Shown: positions 23,172 through 32,640 of the stretch, piece by piece
Position numbering within the stretch: the first letter of the stretch is position 1
How the letters are laid out: every line of letters begins with the position of its first letter
Assembly: GCA_021201905.1 (NCBI GenBank)
Contig: JAJQEA010000311.1
Span: forward strand, 1 to 43,743
Reading direction: 5' to 3'
Length of the DNA stretch: 43,743 bases
From: Clostridia bacterium
GTDB taxonomy: Bacteria; Bacillota; Clostridia; Lachnospirales; Lachnospiraceae
Position numbers and translations under genes: made by a program
Notes under the pieces: model-generated
Told to the model about the DNA's origin: nothing
The model's database searches: none
The model's input: only the letters and a program-made list of their open reading frames with translations

Positions 23172-24704
23172 ATGGAACTAATCTGGAGTACGGTATTGAC
23201 GGTATGGGGATGGCTGCTGGACCATCTGCTGTATATCAACCTGGCATTTTCTGTCATTATCATATTTTTTCAGCGCAGGGACCCGAGAAGTGTATGGACC
23301 TGGCTTCTGGCCCTGTATTTCGTTCCGGTGTTCGGAATCGTCTTTTATCTGCTCTTTGGACAGGATATGAAAAAGAGCAGGATGTTCCGGGTGAAGGAGG
23401 TCAGCGACAGGCTGAACCTGCCGGTCAAAAGCCAGGAGGATATCATCCGGTCCGACGACATGCCGGAGGAAATGATGGACCCCATGTCCAGGGATTTTAA
23501 GAGCCTGATTATCTATAATCTGGAAACATCGGGATCCGTGCTCACCGTGAACAACCAGGTGCAGATATACACAGACGGATAGGCCAAATTTGAAGCCCTG
23601 AGAAATGCCCTGCGCCAGGCCCGCCGGTTTATCCACATCCAGTACTATATCATCAAGAACGACGAACTGTTTGACTCCATTGTCCCCATTCTACTGGATA
23701 AGGTAAGGGAAGGCGTGGAAGTGAGAATCCTGTGCGACGGCATGGGAGGCCGCTTCATGCCCAAGAAGCGTTGGGACCAGATGCGCCGCGCCGGGATTAA
23801 GGTAGGGGTATTCTTCCCTCCCTTTCTGGGATGGCTCAATCTGAGGGTAAATTACCGCAACCACCGCAAAATCGTGGTGGTGGACGGCACCACGGGCTTT
23901 GTGGGAGGCTTCAATATAGGCCGGGAATATATATTACGTGATCCCAAGTTTGGCTACTGGCGTGATACCCACCTGGAAATAAAGGGGGAGGCAGCCATCA
24001 GTCTGCAGATTCGCTTTGCGCTGGACTGGAACTATGTGACAGGGGAGAACCTGTTTAAGGAAATACGGTATTTCGGGGAGGAGGCAGAGTACGCCAGGCG
24101 GCGGCTGAGCGGCCAGATCCATGCTGTCTGGCCGGACCCGGAGCATGTAAGCGAGATGGTCTGCATGCAGATTATCACCAGCGGACCGGATACCAGGGAG
24201 CCCCATATACGGAATAACTACCTGGAGCTGTTTCACAAGGCAAAGCACCATATCTATATACAGACCCCTTATTTCATACCGGACGACGCCATATTTTCCA
24301 GTCTCAAGATTGCGGCCCTGTCAGGTGTGGATGTGCGGCTGATGATTCCCTGCAAGCCGGACCACCCCTTTGTGTACTGGGCCACCTGTTCCTATGCAGG
24401 GGAGCTTCTGGACTATGGGGCCAGGGTTTATGTGTATGAAAACGGCTTCCTCCACTCCAAGGGCATCATGGTAGACGGAAGAGTGAGCTGCTATGGAACG
24501 GCCAACATGGACATACGAAGCTTTGAGCTGAATTTTGAGGTCAATGCCACCATTTATGACGAGGAAGTCACAGGCCAGCTGGAAGATGCGTTTATGAATG
24601 ACCTGCCCCACTGCCGGGAAATCACCAGGGAGGAGTATGGGGCCAGAAATATGTGGATGCGCATAAAGGAACAGTCCAGCCGGCTCCTGTCCCCGCTATT
24701 GTAG
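23172..24704 (+). pseudogene. cls: Cardiolipin synthase interrupted by an in-frame TAG
   Basis: Membrane phospholipase D-superfamily enzyme joining two phosphatidylglycerols into cardiolipin. One frame of 511 codons runs from ATG 23172 to TAG 24702-24704, with a single internal TAG at 23580-23582. Before it: two membrane segments (about residues 5-25 and 35-57), the PLDc_N region and VQIYTDG. After it: AKFEALRNALRQARRFIHIQ, then both HKD motifs (NHRKIVVVD and HSKGIMVD with GTANMD). The interrupted position is normally Lys or Glu, one base from TAG. Without suppression no catalytic domain is made from the first start. A shorter frame with ATG at 23754 lacks a clear ribosome site. Start has AGGAGAGAGG upstream. 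Confidence 0.9.
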
Positions 24705-24765
24705 ACGGAAAGTTCTGGAAAAGCAGCTGTCTGCGAATAGAAGGCGGCTGCTCAGGCTCATACTA

Positions 24766-25268
24766 ATGGCTATGAGAGCGCAGACAGGACAAATCAACCA
24801 CGAAAATAAAATATATGAGTTATTCTTAACTTTTGCAGATGCGGAATCGCAGGGTGGTGCCTGGAGGTCATGTTTACCTCTGTGGACTCCATCATGGCCG
24901 GGGACTGGCGGCTGATAGGCCGCACCTCCCTTATTATGTTTCCCATCTACGGCATGGGGGCCCTCCTGTTTCCCATAAGCCGGTTTATCGACGGCTGGCT
25001 TACCGGGCTACCGGGACTGGAGGATGCGGGGCAGGACAGGCTCAGCCGCATGGGGCGGGCCATACGCCACGGACTGGTTTATATGGTGCTGATTTTTATT
25101 GCGGAGTATATAACCGGCATATGGCTGACCAGCATGGGAATCTGCCCATGGGATTACTCCCTGTGGCCCGACAATGTGGGCGGAGTCATACGGCTCAAGT
25201 TCGCACCACTCTGGTTTATGACAGGTCTCCTGTTTGAATATCTCACAAAGCCCAAGGGCGGCGATTAA
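24766..25268 (+). pseudogene. PF06541-type membrane protein (putative ABC-transporter type IV), apparent frameshift
   Basis: The long frame from 24870 encodes 132 residues typical of this family: RTSLIMFPIYGMGALLFP, CPWDYSLWP, GGVIRLKFAPLWFMTGLLFE. Codons before its first ATG are still conserved (CGIAGWCLEV, the family GW-x-x-E motif), so the true start is upstream. In the neighbouring frame an ATG at 24766 leads to NHENKIYELFLTFA, the expected N-terminus. The frames join if one base is missing near 24836-24842. Four to five membrane segments are predicted in the restored protein. Function is unknown despite the family name. The call of a lesion rests on my recall of the family N-terminus. 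Confidence 0.65.
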
Positions 25269-25291
25269 ATGACAAACCTGGTTGCGGGGTA

Positions 25292-25321
25292 TTGTATTTA
25301 AGCCGTCCTTTTTGATATAAT
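25292..25321 (+). promoter_or_regulatory. Probable promoter of plsC
   Basis: TTGTAT (25292-25297) and perfect TATAAT (25316-25321) with an 18-base spacer, about 50 bases before the plsC ATG. A separate consensus TTGACA at 25338 has no good -10 partner. Confidence 0.5.
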
Positions 25322-25373
25322 GGAAAATAAACATTTCTTGACATATAAATAAAGATGTATAAAGGAGAAGACA

Positions 25374-26126
25374 ATGATACGTATCATATTGGTGGCCATG
25401 ACGGTCGTGCTGTACCTGATTTTTTCCGTGCCGGTGCTGACCATGCTCAGGATCAGGGCCAAAAGGGATCCTGTGGGTGTCCAGGAAAAAAGTCTCAGCA
25501 AGATTTAGGGGGTGTTCCGCTTTATATTGAAGCTGGCAGGCGTTACATACGAGGTGCAGGGGCTGGAGAACATACCGTCAGACAGGGCTGTCCTCTATGT
25601 GGGGAACCACAGGAGCTACTTTGACATACTGGTGGGCTATGTGACGGTTCCGGGGCTGACCGGGTTCGTGGCCAAGAAGGAAATGTTAAAAATCCCCCTT
25701 CTGCGCACCTGGATGCAGAGGGTCAATTGTCTGTTTCTGGACCGCGTGGACATAAAGGAGGGACTGAAGACCATCCTGGAGGGCATCGAGAAGGTAAAAT
25801 CCGGCGTATCCATCTGGATATTTCCGGAGGGTACCCGCAACGAGAACCAGGAGCTGACCGAGCTTCTGCCCTTCCATGAGGGAAGCCTGAAGATTGCGCA
25901 GAAAAGCGGATGCCCTGTCATACCGGTGGCCATCACAGGTACGGCGGAGATATTTGAACAGCACCTGCCCTTCGTAAAGCCCAGCCATGTGTGCATACGT
26001 TACGGAACACCTATCTATATCAAGGAGCTCCCGGCTGAAGAACGTAAGTTTCCAGGGGCATATACAAGGGACGTTATAGCAGGTATGCTGAAAGACATGA
26101 AGGAAGGACAGGAGCAGGAGAAATAA
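25374..26126 (+). pseudogene. plsC: 1-acyl-glycerol-3-phosphate acyltransferase interrupted by an in-frame TAG
   Basis: Membrane acyltransferase of phosphatidic acid synthesis. ATG 25374 has AAAGGAG upstream and opens MIRIILVAMTVVLYLIFSVP, the usual N-terminal membrane segment. The frame meets TAG at 25506-25508 (codon 45) and continues in the same frame as GVFRFILKLAGVTYEVQG, then the catalytic NHRSYFD and substrate FPEGTR motifs, to TAA at 26124-26126. Homologous position is commonly Gln or a similar residue, and CAG to TAG is one base. A GTG at 25512 could start a shorter 204-residue protein, but its G-run is too close to serve as a ribosome site. The truncated protein would keep catalysis but lose the N-terminal anchor. 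pheA follows after two bases. Confidence 0.88.
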
Positions 26127-26128
26127 CC

Positions 26129-27265
26129 ATGGAGAATCTGGATTTACAGGAAATCAGGGGCCAGCTGGACGACATAGACGCCAGGCTGGTGGAGCTGTTT
26201 GAGAAACGGATGGAGCTTTGCGGCCAGGTGGCTGAATTTAAGATTGGTACGGAAAAGGCTGTTTACGACGGGCAGCGGGAAAAGCAGAAGCTGGACGCGG
26301 TGGCAGCCATGGCCCACGGTGAATTCAACAGGAAGGGAGTACATGAGCTCTTCTCGCAGATTATGACCATCAGCCGCAGGCTCCAGTACCGTATTCTGGC
26401 GGAGCACGGCAAGGGCGGGGATACCGGCTTTACCATGGTGGACGAGCTGAAGCGGGAAGGCGTGCGGGTTGTCTACCAGGGGGTGGAGGGAGCCTACAGC
26501 CACAGGGCCGCCCTCCGGTATTTTGGCGAAAACGCCGATGTATACCATGTCCCGGTCTTTGAGGATGCCATGATAGAGGTGGAGGAGGGCAGGGCCGACT
26601 ATGGAGTGCTTCCCATTGAAAATTCCCTGGCGGGGGCCGTGATTGACAACTACGATAATCTGCTGAAGCACGACATATACATTGTGGCCGAGACAAAGGT
26701 GGCGGTGGACCACGCGCTATTAGGCCTGCCGGAAGCCTCCCTTGAGGATATCAGGCGGGTGTATTCCCACCCCCAGGGACTGATGCAGTGTTCCGGGTAT
26801 CTGGGGGCCCACAGGCAGTGGAGCCAGATAAGCGTGGAGAATACAGCCGGGGCAGCCAAGAAGGTGCTGGAGGAGGGGGATATATCCCAGGCGGCCGTGG
26901 CCAGTCCCACAGCAGGTGCGCTTTACGGCCTTAAGGTGCTGGAATCTTCCATTAACAACAACAAGAACAATACCACCAGGTTCATTATCGTTGCCAGGAA
27001 GCCCATGTACAGGAAGGACGCGGGAAAGGTAAGCATCTGCTTTGAAGGTTTACATAAGAGTGGTTCCCTGTACAATATGCTGGGAAATTTTATATATAAC
27101 GATGTGAACATGCTCATGATAGAATCCCGCCCCATAGAGGGACGCAGCTGGGAATACAGGTTCTTCGTGGACATGGAGGGGTCGCTGGGCGACCCGGCAA
27201 TCCGCAACGCGCTGTTAGGAATCTCCGAGGAAGCAGTCAGCATGAGGATTCTGGGAAATTATTAG
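26129..27265 (+). CDS. pheA: Bifunctional chorismate mutase / prephenate dehydratase
   Basis: Cytoplasmic enzyme converting chorismate to prephenate and then to phenylpyruvate for phenylalanine synthesis. Residues 1-90 are an AroQ-type chorismate mutase (IRGQLDDIDARLVELFEKR, YDGQREK). Residues about 110-290 are the dehydratase domain (VYQGVEGAYSH, VLPIENSLAGAV, SHPQGLMQC, and the catalytic TTRF near 281). Residues about 300-375 are an ACT domain for phenylalanine feedback, with SGSLYNMLGNF and IESRP. The 378-residue length is normal for the P-protein. It lies two bases after plsC and is followed closely by the DUF815 gene, so it is part of an operon. Confidence 0.95.
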   Translation: MENLDLQEIRGQLDDIDARLVELFEKRMELCGQVAEFKIGTEKAVYDGQREKQKLDAVAAMAHGEFNRKGVHELFSQIMTISRRLQYRILAEHGKGGDTGFTMVDELKREGVRVVYQGVEGAYSHRAALRYFGENADVYHVPVFEDAMIEVEEGRADYGVLPIENSLAGAVIDNYDNLLKHDIYIVAETKVAVDHALLGLPEASLEDIRRVYSHPQGLMQCSGYLGAHRQWSQISVENTAGAAKKVLEEGDISQAAVASPTAGALYGLKVLESSINNNKNNTTRFIIVARKPMYRKDAGKVSICFEGLHKSGSLYNMLGNFIYNDVNMLMIESRPIEGRSWEYRFFVDMEGSLGDPAIRNALLGISEEAVSMRILGNY

Positions 27266-27281
27266 GGAGGCAGGGAAGGTC

Positions 27282-28550
27282 ATGGATATCAAAGATTTAG
27301 TAATATATAGGAACCTGGAGCACCAGGAGCTGTTTCGTGATATCGCCCATCTGATGGGATACGCGCAGGGAGGCCAGGAGCCTGACGGCGCGTCCTGCGG
27401 AGGACGCCTGACGGAGCTGGCTGTTAAGTACGGATTTGAGGGTAACCTCTGGCATTGTTTCCTGGCCTTCTGTCTGGCAAACAATGAAAATGCATACACT
27501 ACCACATGTGAGATAACAGGGCCGGCAGGAGGCTCCCTGGATGAGCTGGCCAGAGAGGACTGCCGAATCTTCAAGGCATTGTTTGATTACGACATACGAA
27601 ACCTGGAACCCTCCGGCCTGTGGACCCTTATGGAAAATTATAAGCCGGCCAGGAAGGACAGCCGCGTATTTAACCGGCGGGTCAGAAACAGGATTGTGAA
27701 CCTGGCGGTGCAGCTGGAGGAATCCGCGGACGCAGGGCAGTTCCAGGACCATGTGGTGGAATTCTACCGGGAATTCGGCGTGGGAAAGTTCGGGCTCAAC
27801 AAGGCGTTCCGCATCATCGAGAAGGAGGAAGGCCAGCCTGTCATCATCGATCCCATCATCAATGTGGAGCACATATATTTTAAGGATATAGTGGGCTATG
27901 AACTTCAGAAGCAGAAACTCATAGAGAACACAGAGGCCTTTGTGGACGGAAAGGAAGCCAACAACGTGCTCCTCTTCGGAGACGCGGGAACCGGCAAGTC
28001 CTCCAGCGTCAAGGCGGTGCTCAATGAATATTATGGCAGGGGTCTGCGCATCATTGAGGTATATAAGCACCAGTTTAAGGCGCTGTCCGATGTGCTGGAG
28101 CAGATTAAGGACAGAAATTACAAGTTCATCATTTATATGGACGACCTTTCATTTGAGGATTATGAACTTGAGTATAAATATCTGAAGGCCATTTTAGAGG
28201 GAGGGCTGGGCAAGCGCCCGGGCAACGTGCTCATCTATGCGACCTCCAACCGCTGCCACCTTATCCGTGAGAAGTTCAGCGAAAAGCGTGAGCTGGACGA
28301 CGAGCTCCACAACAACTATACCGTGCAGGAATAGATGACAATTGCAGCAAGTTTCGGGGTGACGATCTATTACGGCTCGCCGGATAAGAGGCAGTTTGAG
28401 ACCATTGTAAAGGCGCTGGCGGATCGCCACGGCCTGGATATGCCGGAGCAGGAGCTCTTTGCCGAGGCCAACAAGTGGGAGCTGAGCCATGGAGGTTTGT
28501 CGGGAAGAACGGCCGCACAGTTCATAACCCATCTGAAGGCAAGGCAGTAG
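27282..28550 (+). pseudogene. DUF815 AAA+ ATPase interrupted by an in-frame TAG
   Basis: Predicted AAA+ ATPase of the DUF815 family, role unknown. The frame of 423 codons contains Walker A GDAGTGKSSS (about residues 231-240), Walker B FIIYMDDLSFE and sensor YATSNR. A TAG at 28332-28334 follows HNNYTVQE. The same frame continues directly as MTIAASFGVTIYYGSPDK and ends in SGRTAAQFITHLKARQ, the conserved C-terminal domain of the family. The interrupted position is normally Lys (VQEK-like), and AAG to TAG is one change. The ATG immediately after the stop could permit re-initiation, giving a separate 71-residue fragment. GGGAAGG precedes the ATG at 27282, 17 bases after pheA. Confidence 0.85.
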
Positions 28551-28676
28551 GCTCTTTGAGGCCCTGCTTTACGCAAATTTTACATAGTTTTTACCGCCTT
28601 TCGATGTATGATGGGGGGAGGCCGTTTATAATAACCATGAGTCTACCTATATGGAACCGATAAGGAGTTGAGAAAA

Positions 28677-30242
28677 GTGGCAGTTCGGACATTTGCGGCG
28701 ATTGATGTGGGTTCATTTGAGCTGGAGCTGGGTATCTATGAGATGTCCTATAAGACAGGAATCCAGCGTATTGACCATGTACGCCATGTAATAGCCCTTG
28801 GAAAAGATACCTACAGCACAGGCAAGATAAGCTATGAGCTGGTGGAGGAGATGTGCCAGGTGCTGGAGGAGTTTGTCCAGATTATGAAGTCCTATAAGGT
28901 GAGGGACTACAGGGCATACGCAACCAGCGCCATGAGGGAGGCCCACAACCGCCAGATCATCCTGGACCAGATCCGGGTGAGGACAGGGCTGACTGTGCGC
29001 ATCATCAGTAATTCAGAGCAGCGGTTCATCAGTTATAAGGCCATAGCTGCCAAGGCAACGGAATTTAATAAAATCATCCAGAAGGGGACCGCCATCGTGG
29101 ATGTGGGATTCGGAAGCGCGCAGCTGTCCCTTTTTGACAAGGATTCCCTGGTGACCACCCAGAACCTGCCCCTGGGCACCCTGCGCGTAAGGGGGCTGCT
29201 GGCCAGGATACCGGCCACCGTGGAAGAACACAAGCAGCATATCGAGGAGATTGTGGACAATGAGCTGTTTACCTTCCGCAAGATGTATCTGAAGGACAGG
29301 GAAATCACAAATCTCATTGGTATCGGGGAAAATATCCTCTATATCATCAACAGGCTGGACCTTAATACCTACGGGGATAAGGTGGACGCGGCCACCATGA
29401 ACCGTTTCTACCAGCGCATGTGCCAGATGACAACGGATCAGATCGAGGAGCGCTTTGGGGTCAACAGCGAGTACGCGTCCCTGCTTCTGCCCAGCGTGGT
29501 GGTATATAAACGGATTCTGGAGCTGACAGGCGCTGAAATGTTCTGGGTGCCCGGTATCCGTCTCTGTGACGGTATTGCGGCAGAATATGCCAACGAGAAC
29601 AAGCTGGTCAGGTTCAGCCACAATTTCGAGAACGATATCCTGGCTGCCTCCAGGAACATTGCAAAGCGCTACAAGTGCCATACCAGCCATAACCAGGTGC
29701 TGGAACAGTATGCCCTGGGTATTTTTGACAACATGAAGAAGTTCCATGGACTGGGACAGCGGGAGCGACTGATGCTTCAGATTGCGGTGCTGCTCCATGC
29801 CTGCGGAAAGTTTATAAGCATAAAGAATTCCAACGAATGCTCCTATAACATTATCATGTCCACGGAGATCATCGGCCTGAGCCATCTGGAGCGGGAAATC
29901 ATCGCCAATGTGGTGCGGTATAATATCCGTGATTTCGATTATGACAAGGTACAGCTGGAGACCCAGGTCCATCAGGAGGAGGATATAGGAATGAGCCGCA
30001 ACGCCATCACCATCCTCATTGCCAAGCTGACGGCCATCCTGCGTCTGGCCAATTCCATGGACCGCAGCCACAGGGGAAAGCTGGTGGACTGCCGCATGGC
30101 TATCCGGGAAAATGAACTGGTCATCACCACGGGTTATCCGGGAAATATGGCGTTGGAAGCCGCATCCTTTGAACAGAAGGCGGATTTCTTTGAAGAGATA
30201 TTTGGCATAAGGCCGATACTCAGACAGAAAAGGAGGGTGTAG
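28677..30242 (+). CDS. ppx: Exopolyphosphatase, Ppx/GppA family
   Basis: Enzyme releasing phosphate from polyphosphate ends, or pppGpp to ppGpp in the GppA branch. The 521-residue product has the ASKHA-fold Ppx/GppA domain in the first 300 residues, with AAIDVGSFELELGIY and VDVGFGSAQLSLF phosphate-binding segments. A C-terminal HD-like helical domain follows with LLHACGKFIS. I chose GTG 28677 because AAGGAG ends ten bases upstream; TTG 28668 lies only one base from that site. It is two bases before ppk, so synthesis and breakdown of polyphosphate are encoded together. Confidence 0.9.
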   Translation: MAVRTFAAIDVGSFELELGIYEMSYKTGIQRIDHVRHVIALGKDTYSTGKISYELVEEMCQVLEEFVQIMKSYKVRDYRAYATSAMREAHNRQIILDQIRVRTGLTVRIISNSEQRFISYKAIAAKATEFNKIIQKGTAIVDVGFGSAQLSLFDKDSLVTTQNLPLGTLRVRGLLARIPATVEEHKQHIEEIVDNELFTFRKMYLKDREITNLIGIGENILYIINRLDLNTYGDKVDAATMNRFYQRMCQMTTDQIEERFGVNSEYASLLLPSVVVYKRILELTGAEMFWVPGIRLCDGIAAEYANENKLVRFSHNFENDILAASRNIAKRYKCHTSHNQVLEQYALGIFDNMKKFHGLGQRERLMLQIAVLLHACGKFISIKNSNECSYNIIMSTEIIGLSHLEREIIANVVRYNIRDFDYDKVQLETQVHQEEDIGMSRNAITILIAKLTAILRLANSMDRSHRGKLVDCRMAIRENELVITTGYPGNMALEAASFEQKADFFEEIFGIRPILRQKRRV

Positions 30243-30244
30243 AT

Positions 30245-32548
30245 ATGGCAGAATCAGCCGGAAAGCCTCAGGCATCTAAATCCAAGACAGAGAAAGCGAA
30301 AGTAGAGAAATCCAGGCAAAATGCCGTGGTCAAGGCAGAGGCTGGGAGTAAGGCGGGGGATACGGCTCAGGGAAATACCGGGGCCGGACCGGAGGGGGCA
30401 GCCGTTGATTTTGCGGCGGATCCGAAGAATTATGTGAACCGTGAACTGAGCTGGCTGGAATTCAACTACCGTGTGCTCAGCGAGTCCAGGGACAAGAGCA
30501 TCCCGCTTTTTGAGCGCCTTAAATTCCTAAGCATAACCGCCTCCAACCTGGACGAGTTTTATATGGTAAGGGTGGCCTCCTTAAAGGACATGGTGCACGC
30601 AAAGTACACCAAGCCCGACATCGCCGGCCTGACGCCCCAGGAACAGCTGGACCGGATCAGCGAGAGGACCCATGAGCTGGTGGACATGCAGTATTCCACC
30701 TACAACCGCTCCCTGGTGCCCACCTTAAAACAGAACGGGCTGCGCATCATTACAGAGCATGAGGACATGACAGCGGAGGAGGCTGCCTATACGGACGAGT
30801 ATTTTAAAAAGAACGTATATCCGGTTCTGACGCCCATGGCCTTTGATTCATCCAGGCCCTTCCCGCTGATACGGAATAAGACGCTGAACATCGCCGCCCT
30901 TTTGAGGAAAAAGAGCGGGGAGGATGAGGAGCTGGAATTTGCCATGGTGCAGGTCCCGTCAGTTATATCCAGAATTGTGGAGCTTCCCAGGGAAATAGAC
31001 GAGGACGGCAAGGAGCGCAGGGTGGTCATCCTTCTGGAGGAAATCATAGAGCGGAACATGCCTTCCCTGTTCCTCAACTATGACCTTGTGGCCTCCCATC
31101 CCTTCCGTATCATGAGGAATGCCGACCTTACCATAGATGAGGAGGAGGCGGTGGACCTGCTGGAGGAAATCCAGAAGCAGCTCAAGAAACGCCAGTGGGG
31201 CGAGGCCATCCGCCTGGAAATCGAGGACAATGTGGATAAGCGTCTCCTTAAAATTATCCGCAGGGAGTTGTCCATCAACAGCCAGGATATTTTTGAAATC
31301 AACGGCCCCCTGGATCTGACCTTCCTTATGAAGATGTACGGACTGGAAGGCTTTGAGCTGTTCAAGGCGCCCAGGTATGTGCCCCAGCCCGTGCCGGCCC
31401 TTATGAATGAGGATGACATATTCACCAATATCAGGAAAGGCGATATCCTGCTTCACCATCCATATCAGAGCTTTGATCCTGTGGTGAACTTTGTGCGCAG
31501 CGCCGCAAGGGATCCGGAGGTCCTGGCCATCAAGCAGACATTGTACCGTGTCAGCGGAAATTCTCCCATTATTGCGGCTCTGGCGGAGGCAGCAGACAAT
31601 GGCAAGCAGGTGTCTGTGCTGGTGGAGCTGAAAGCGCGTTTTGACGAGGAAAACAATATCAACTGGGCAAAGATGCTTGAGAAGGCAGGATGCCATGTGA
31701 TTTACGGTCTGGTGGGCCTTAAGACCCACAGTAAGATTACACTGGTGGTACGGATGGAGGAGGACGGAATCCGCCGCTATGTACATCTGGGCACCGGCAA
31801 TTACAATGATTCCACGGCCAAGCTCTACACGGACTGCGGCATACTTACCTGCAATCCCCAGATAGGGGAGGACGCCACGGCCGTGTTCAACATGCTGTCC
31901 GGCTATTCCGAGCCCCTGGCCTGGAATAAGCTGTCTGTGGCCCCCCTCTGGCTCAGGGGAAGGTTCCTGCGCATGATACGCAGGGAGGCGGAGCATGCCA
32001 GGGAAGGCCGGCCAGCCCACATTATGGCCAAGATGAATTCCCTGTGTGACAAGGAAATCATCACAGCCCTGTATGAGGCGTCCTGCGCGGGCGTCAAGGT
32101 GGAAATGATTATCCGCGGCATCTGCTGCCTGAAGGCAGGTGTGCCGGGACTCAGCGAGAACATATCCGTGCGCTCCATTGTAGGCAATTTTCTGGAGCAC
32201 AGCCGTATCTTTTATTTCTTCAATGACGCGAGCCCGGAGGTGTACATGGGCAGCGCGGACTGGATGCCCAGGAACCTGGACCGCCGGGTGGAAATCATGT
32301 TCCCTGTTGAGGACGAGGTGTTAAGGGAAAAGGTGATCCATATACTGGAAGTGGAGCTGGAGGACAATGTGAAGGCCCATATCCTTCAGCCGGACGGCAG
32401 TTATGAGAAGGAGGACAAGAGGGGCAAGGTCCTGGTCAATTCCCAGGAGCAGTTCTGCAGGGAAGCCATCCTCATGGCTAAGGAGTCCGCACAGCAGGAG
32501 GATCCCGCCAGAAGCAGGGTCTTTAAGCCGGTTATGAGCAGTAATTAG
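30245..32548 (+). CDS. ppk1: Polyphosphate kinase
   Basis: Reversible ATP:polyphosphate phosphotransferase, membrane-associated in many bacteria. The conserved protein starts at YVNRELSWLEFNYRVLSESR (split here: YVNRELSW then LEFNYRVL). The phospho-acceptor His is His495 in LKTHSK, and the second catalytic His652 lies in FLEHSRIF. The C-terminal domains are complete (GSADWMPRNLDRRVE). Residues 1-60 form an unusual Lys/Ala/Gly-rich low-complexity extension before the family core, making it 767 residues rather than about 700. AGGAGGGTGTAG lies directly before the ATG. It forms an operon with ppx and ends at a strong terminator. Confidence 0.95.
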   Translation: MAESAGKPQASKSKTEKAKVEKSRQNAVVKAEAGSKAGDTAQGNTGAGPEGAAVDFAADPKNYVNRELSWLEFNYRVLSESRDKSIPLFERLKFLSITASNLDEFYMVRVASLKDMVHAKYTKPDIAGLTPQEQLDRISERTHELVDMQYSTYNRSLVPTLKQNGLRIITEHEDMTAEEAAYTDEYFKKNVYPVLTPMAFDSSRPFPLIRNKTLNIAALLRKKSGEDEELEFAMVQVPSVISRIVELPREIDEDGKERRVVILLEEIIERNMPSLFLNYDLVASHPFRIMRNADLTIDEEEAVDLLEEIQKQLKKRQWGEAIRLEIEDNVDKRLLKIIRRELSINSQDIFEINGPLDLTFLMKMYGLEGFELFKAPRYVPQPVPALMNEDDIFTNIRKGDILLHHPYQSFDPVVNFVRSAARDPEVLAIKQTLYRVSGNSPIIAALAEAADNGKQVSVLVELKARFDEENNINWAKMLEKAGCHVIYGLVGLKTHSKITLVVRMEEDGIRRYVHLGTGNYNDSTAKLYTDCGILTCNPQIGEDATAVFNMLSGYSEPLAWNKLSVAPLWLRGRFLRMIRREAEHAREGRPAHIMAKMNSLCDKEIITALYEASCAGVKVEMIIRGICCLKAGVPGLSENISVRSIVGNFLEHSRIFYFFNDASPEVYMGSADWMPRNLDRRVEIMFPVEDEVLREKVIHILEVELEDNVKAHILQPDGSYEKEDKRGKVLVNSQEQFCREAILMAKESAQQEDPARSRVFKPVMSSN

Positions 32549-32585
32549 AAAAAAGAGTCCTAACAAAGAGAATCCTAACAAAAAG

Positions 32586-32625
32586 AATCCCCAGGCCGCC
32601 CAAGGACCTGGGGATTCGATTTTTT
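32586..32625. terminator. Bidirectional terminator between ppk and gntP-type gene
   Basis: A 10-bp perfect stem AATCCCCAGG (32586-32595) with CCTGGGGATT (32607-32616), then a T run (about 32620-32625) on the plus strand and TTTTT on the minus strand. It serves both convergent transcripts. A short direct repeat (CCTAACAAA, twice) precedes it. Confidence 0.88.
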
Positions 32626-32640
32626 GAGGATGCATATTGA

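Noticed and set aside
24705-24765. Possible terminator hairpin after cls
   Set aside because: AGCAGC and GCTGCT can pair, but the interior is irregular and no T-run follows.
23172-28550. Genome-wide recoding of TAG as a sense codon
   Set aside because: At least seven genes in the window end in TAG with no conserved sequence beyond it, so TAG works as a stop here.
29013-30275. 420-codon minus-strand ORF
   Set aside because: Antisense of ppx; no recognisable domain and shadow-like composition.
30959-32200. 413-codon minus-strand ORF
   Set aside because: Antisense of ppk; no recognisable domain.
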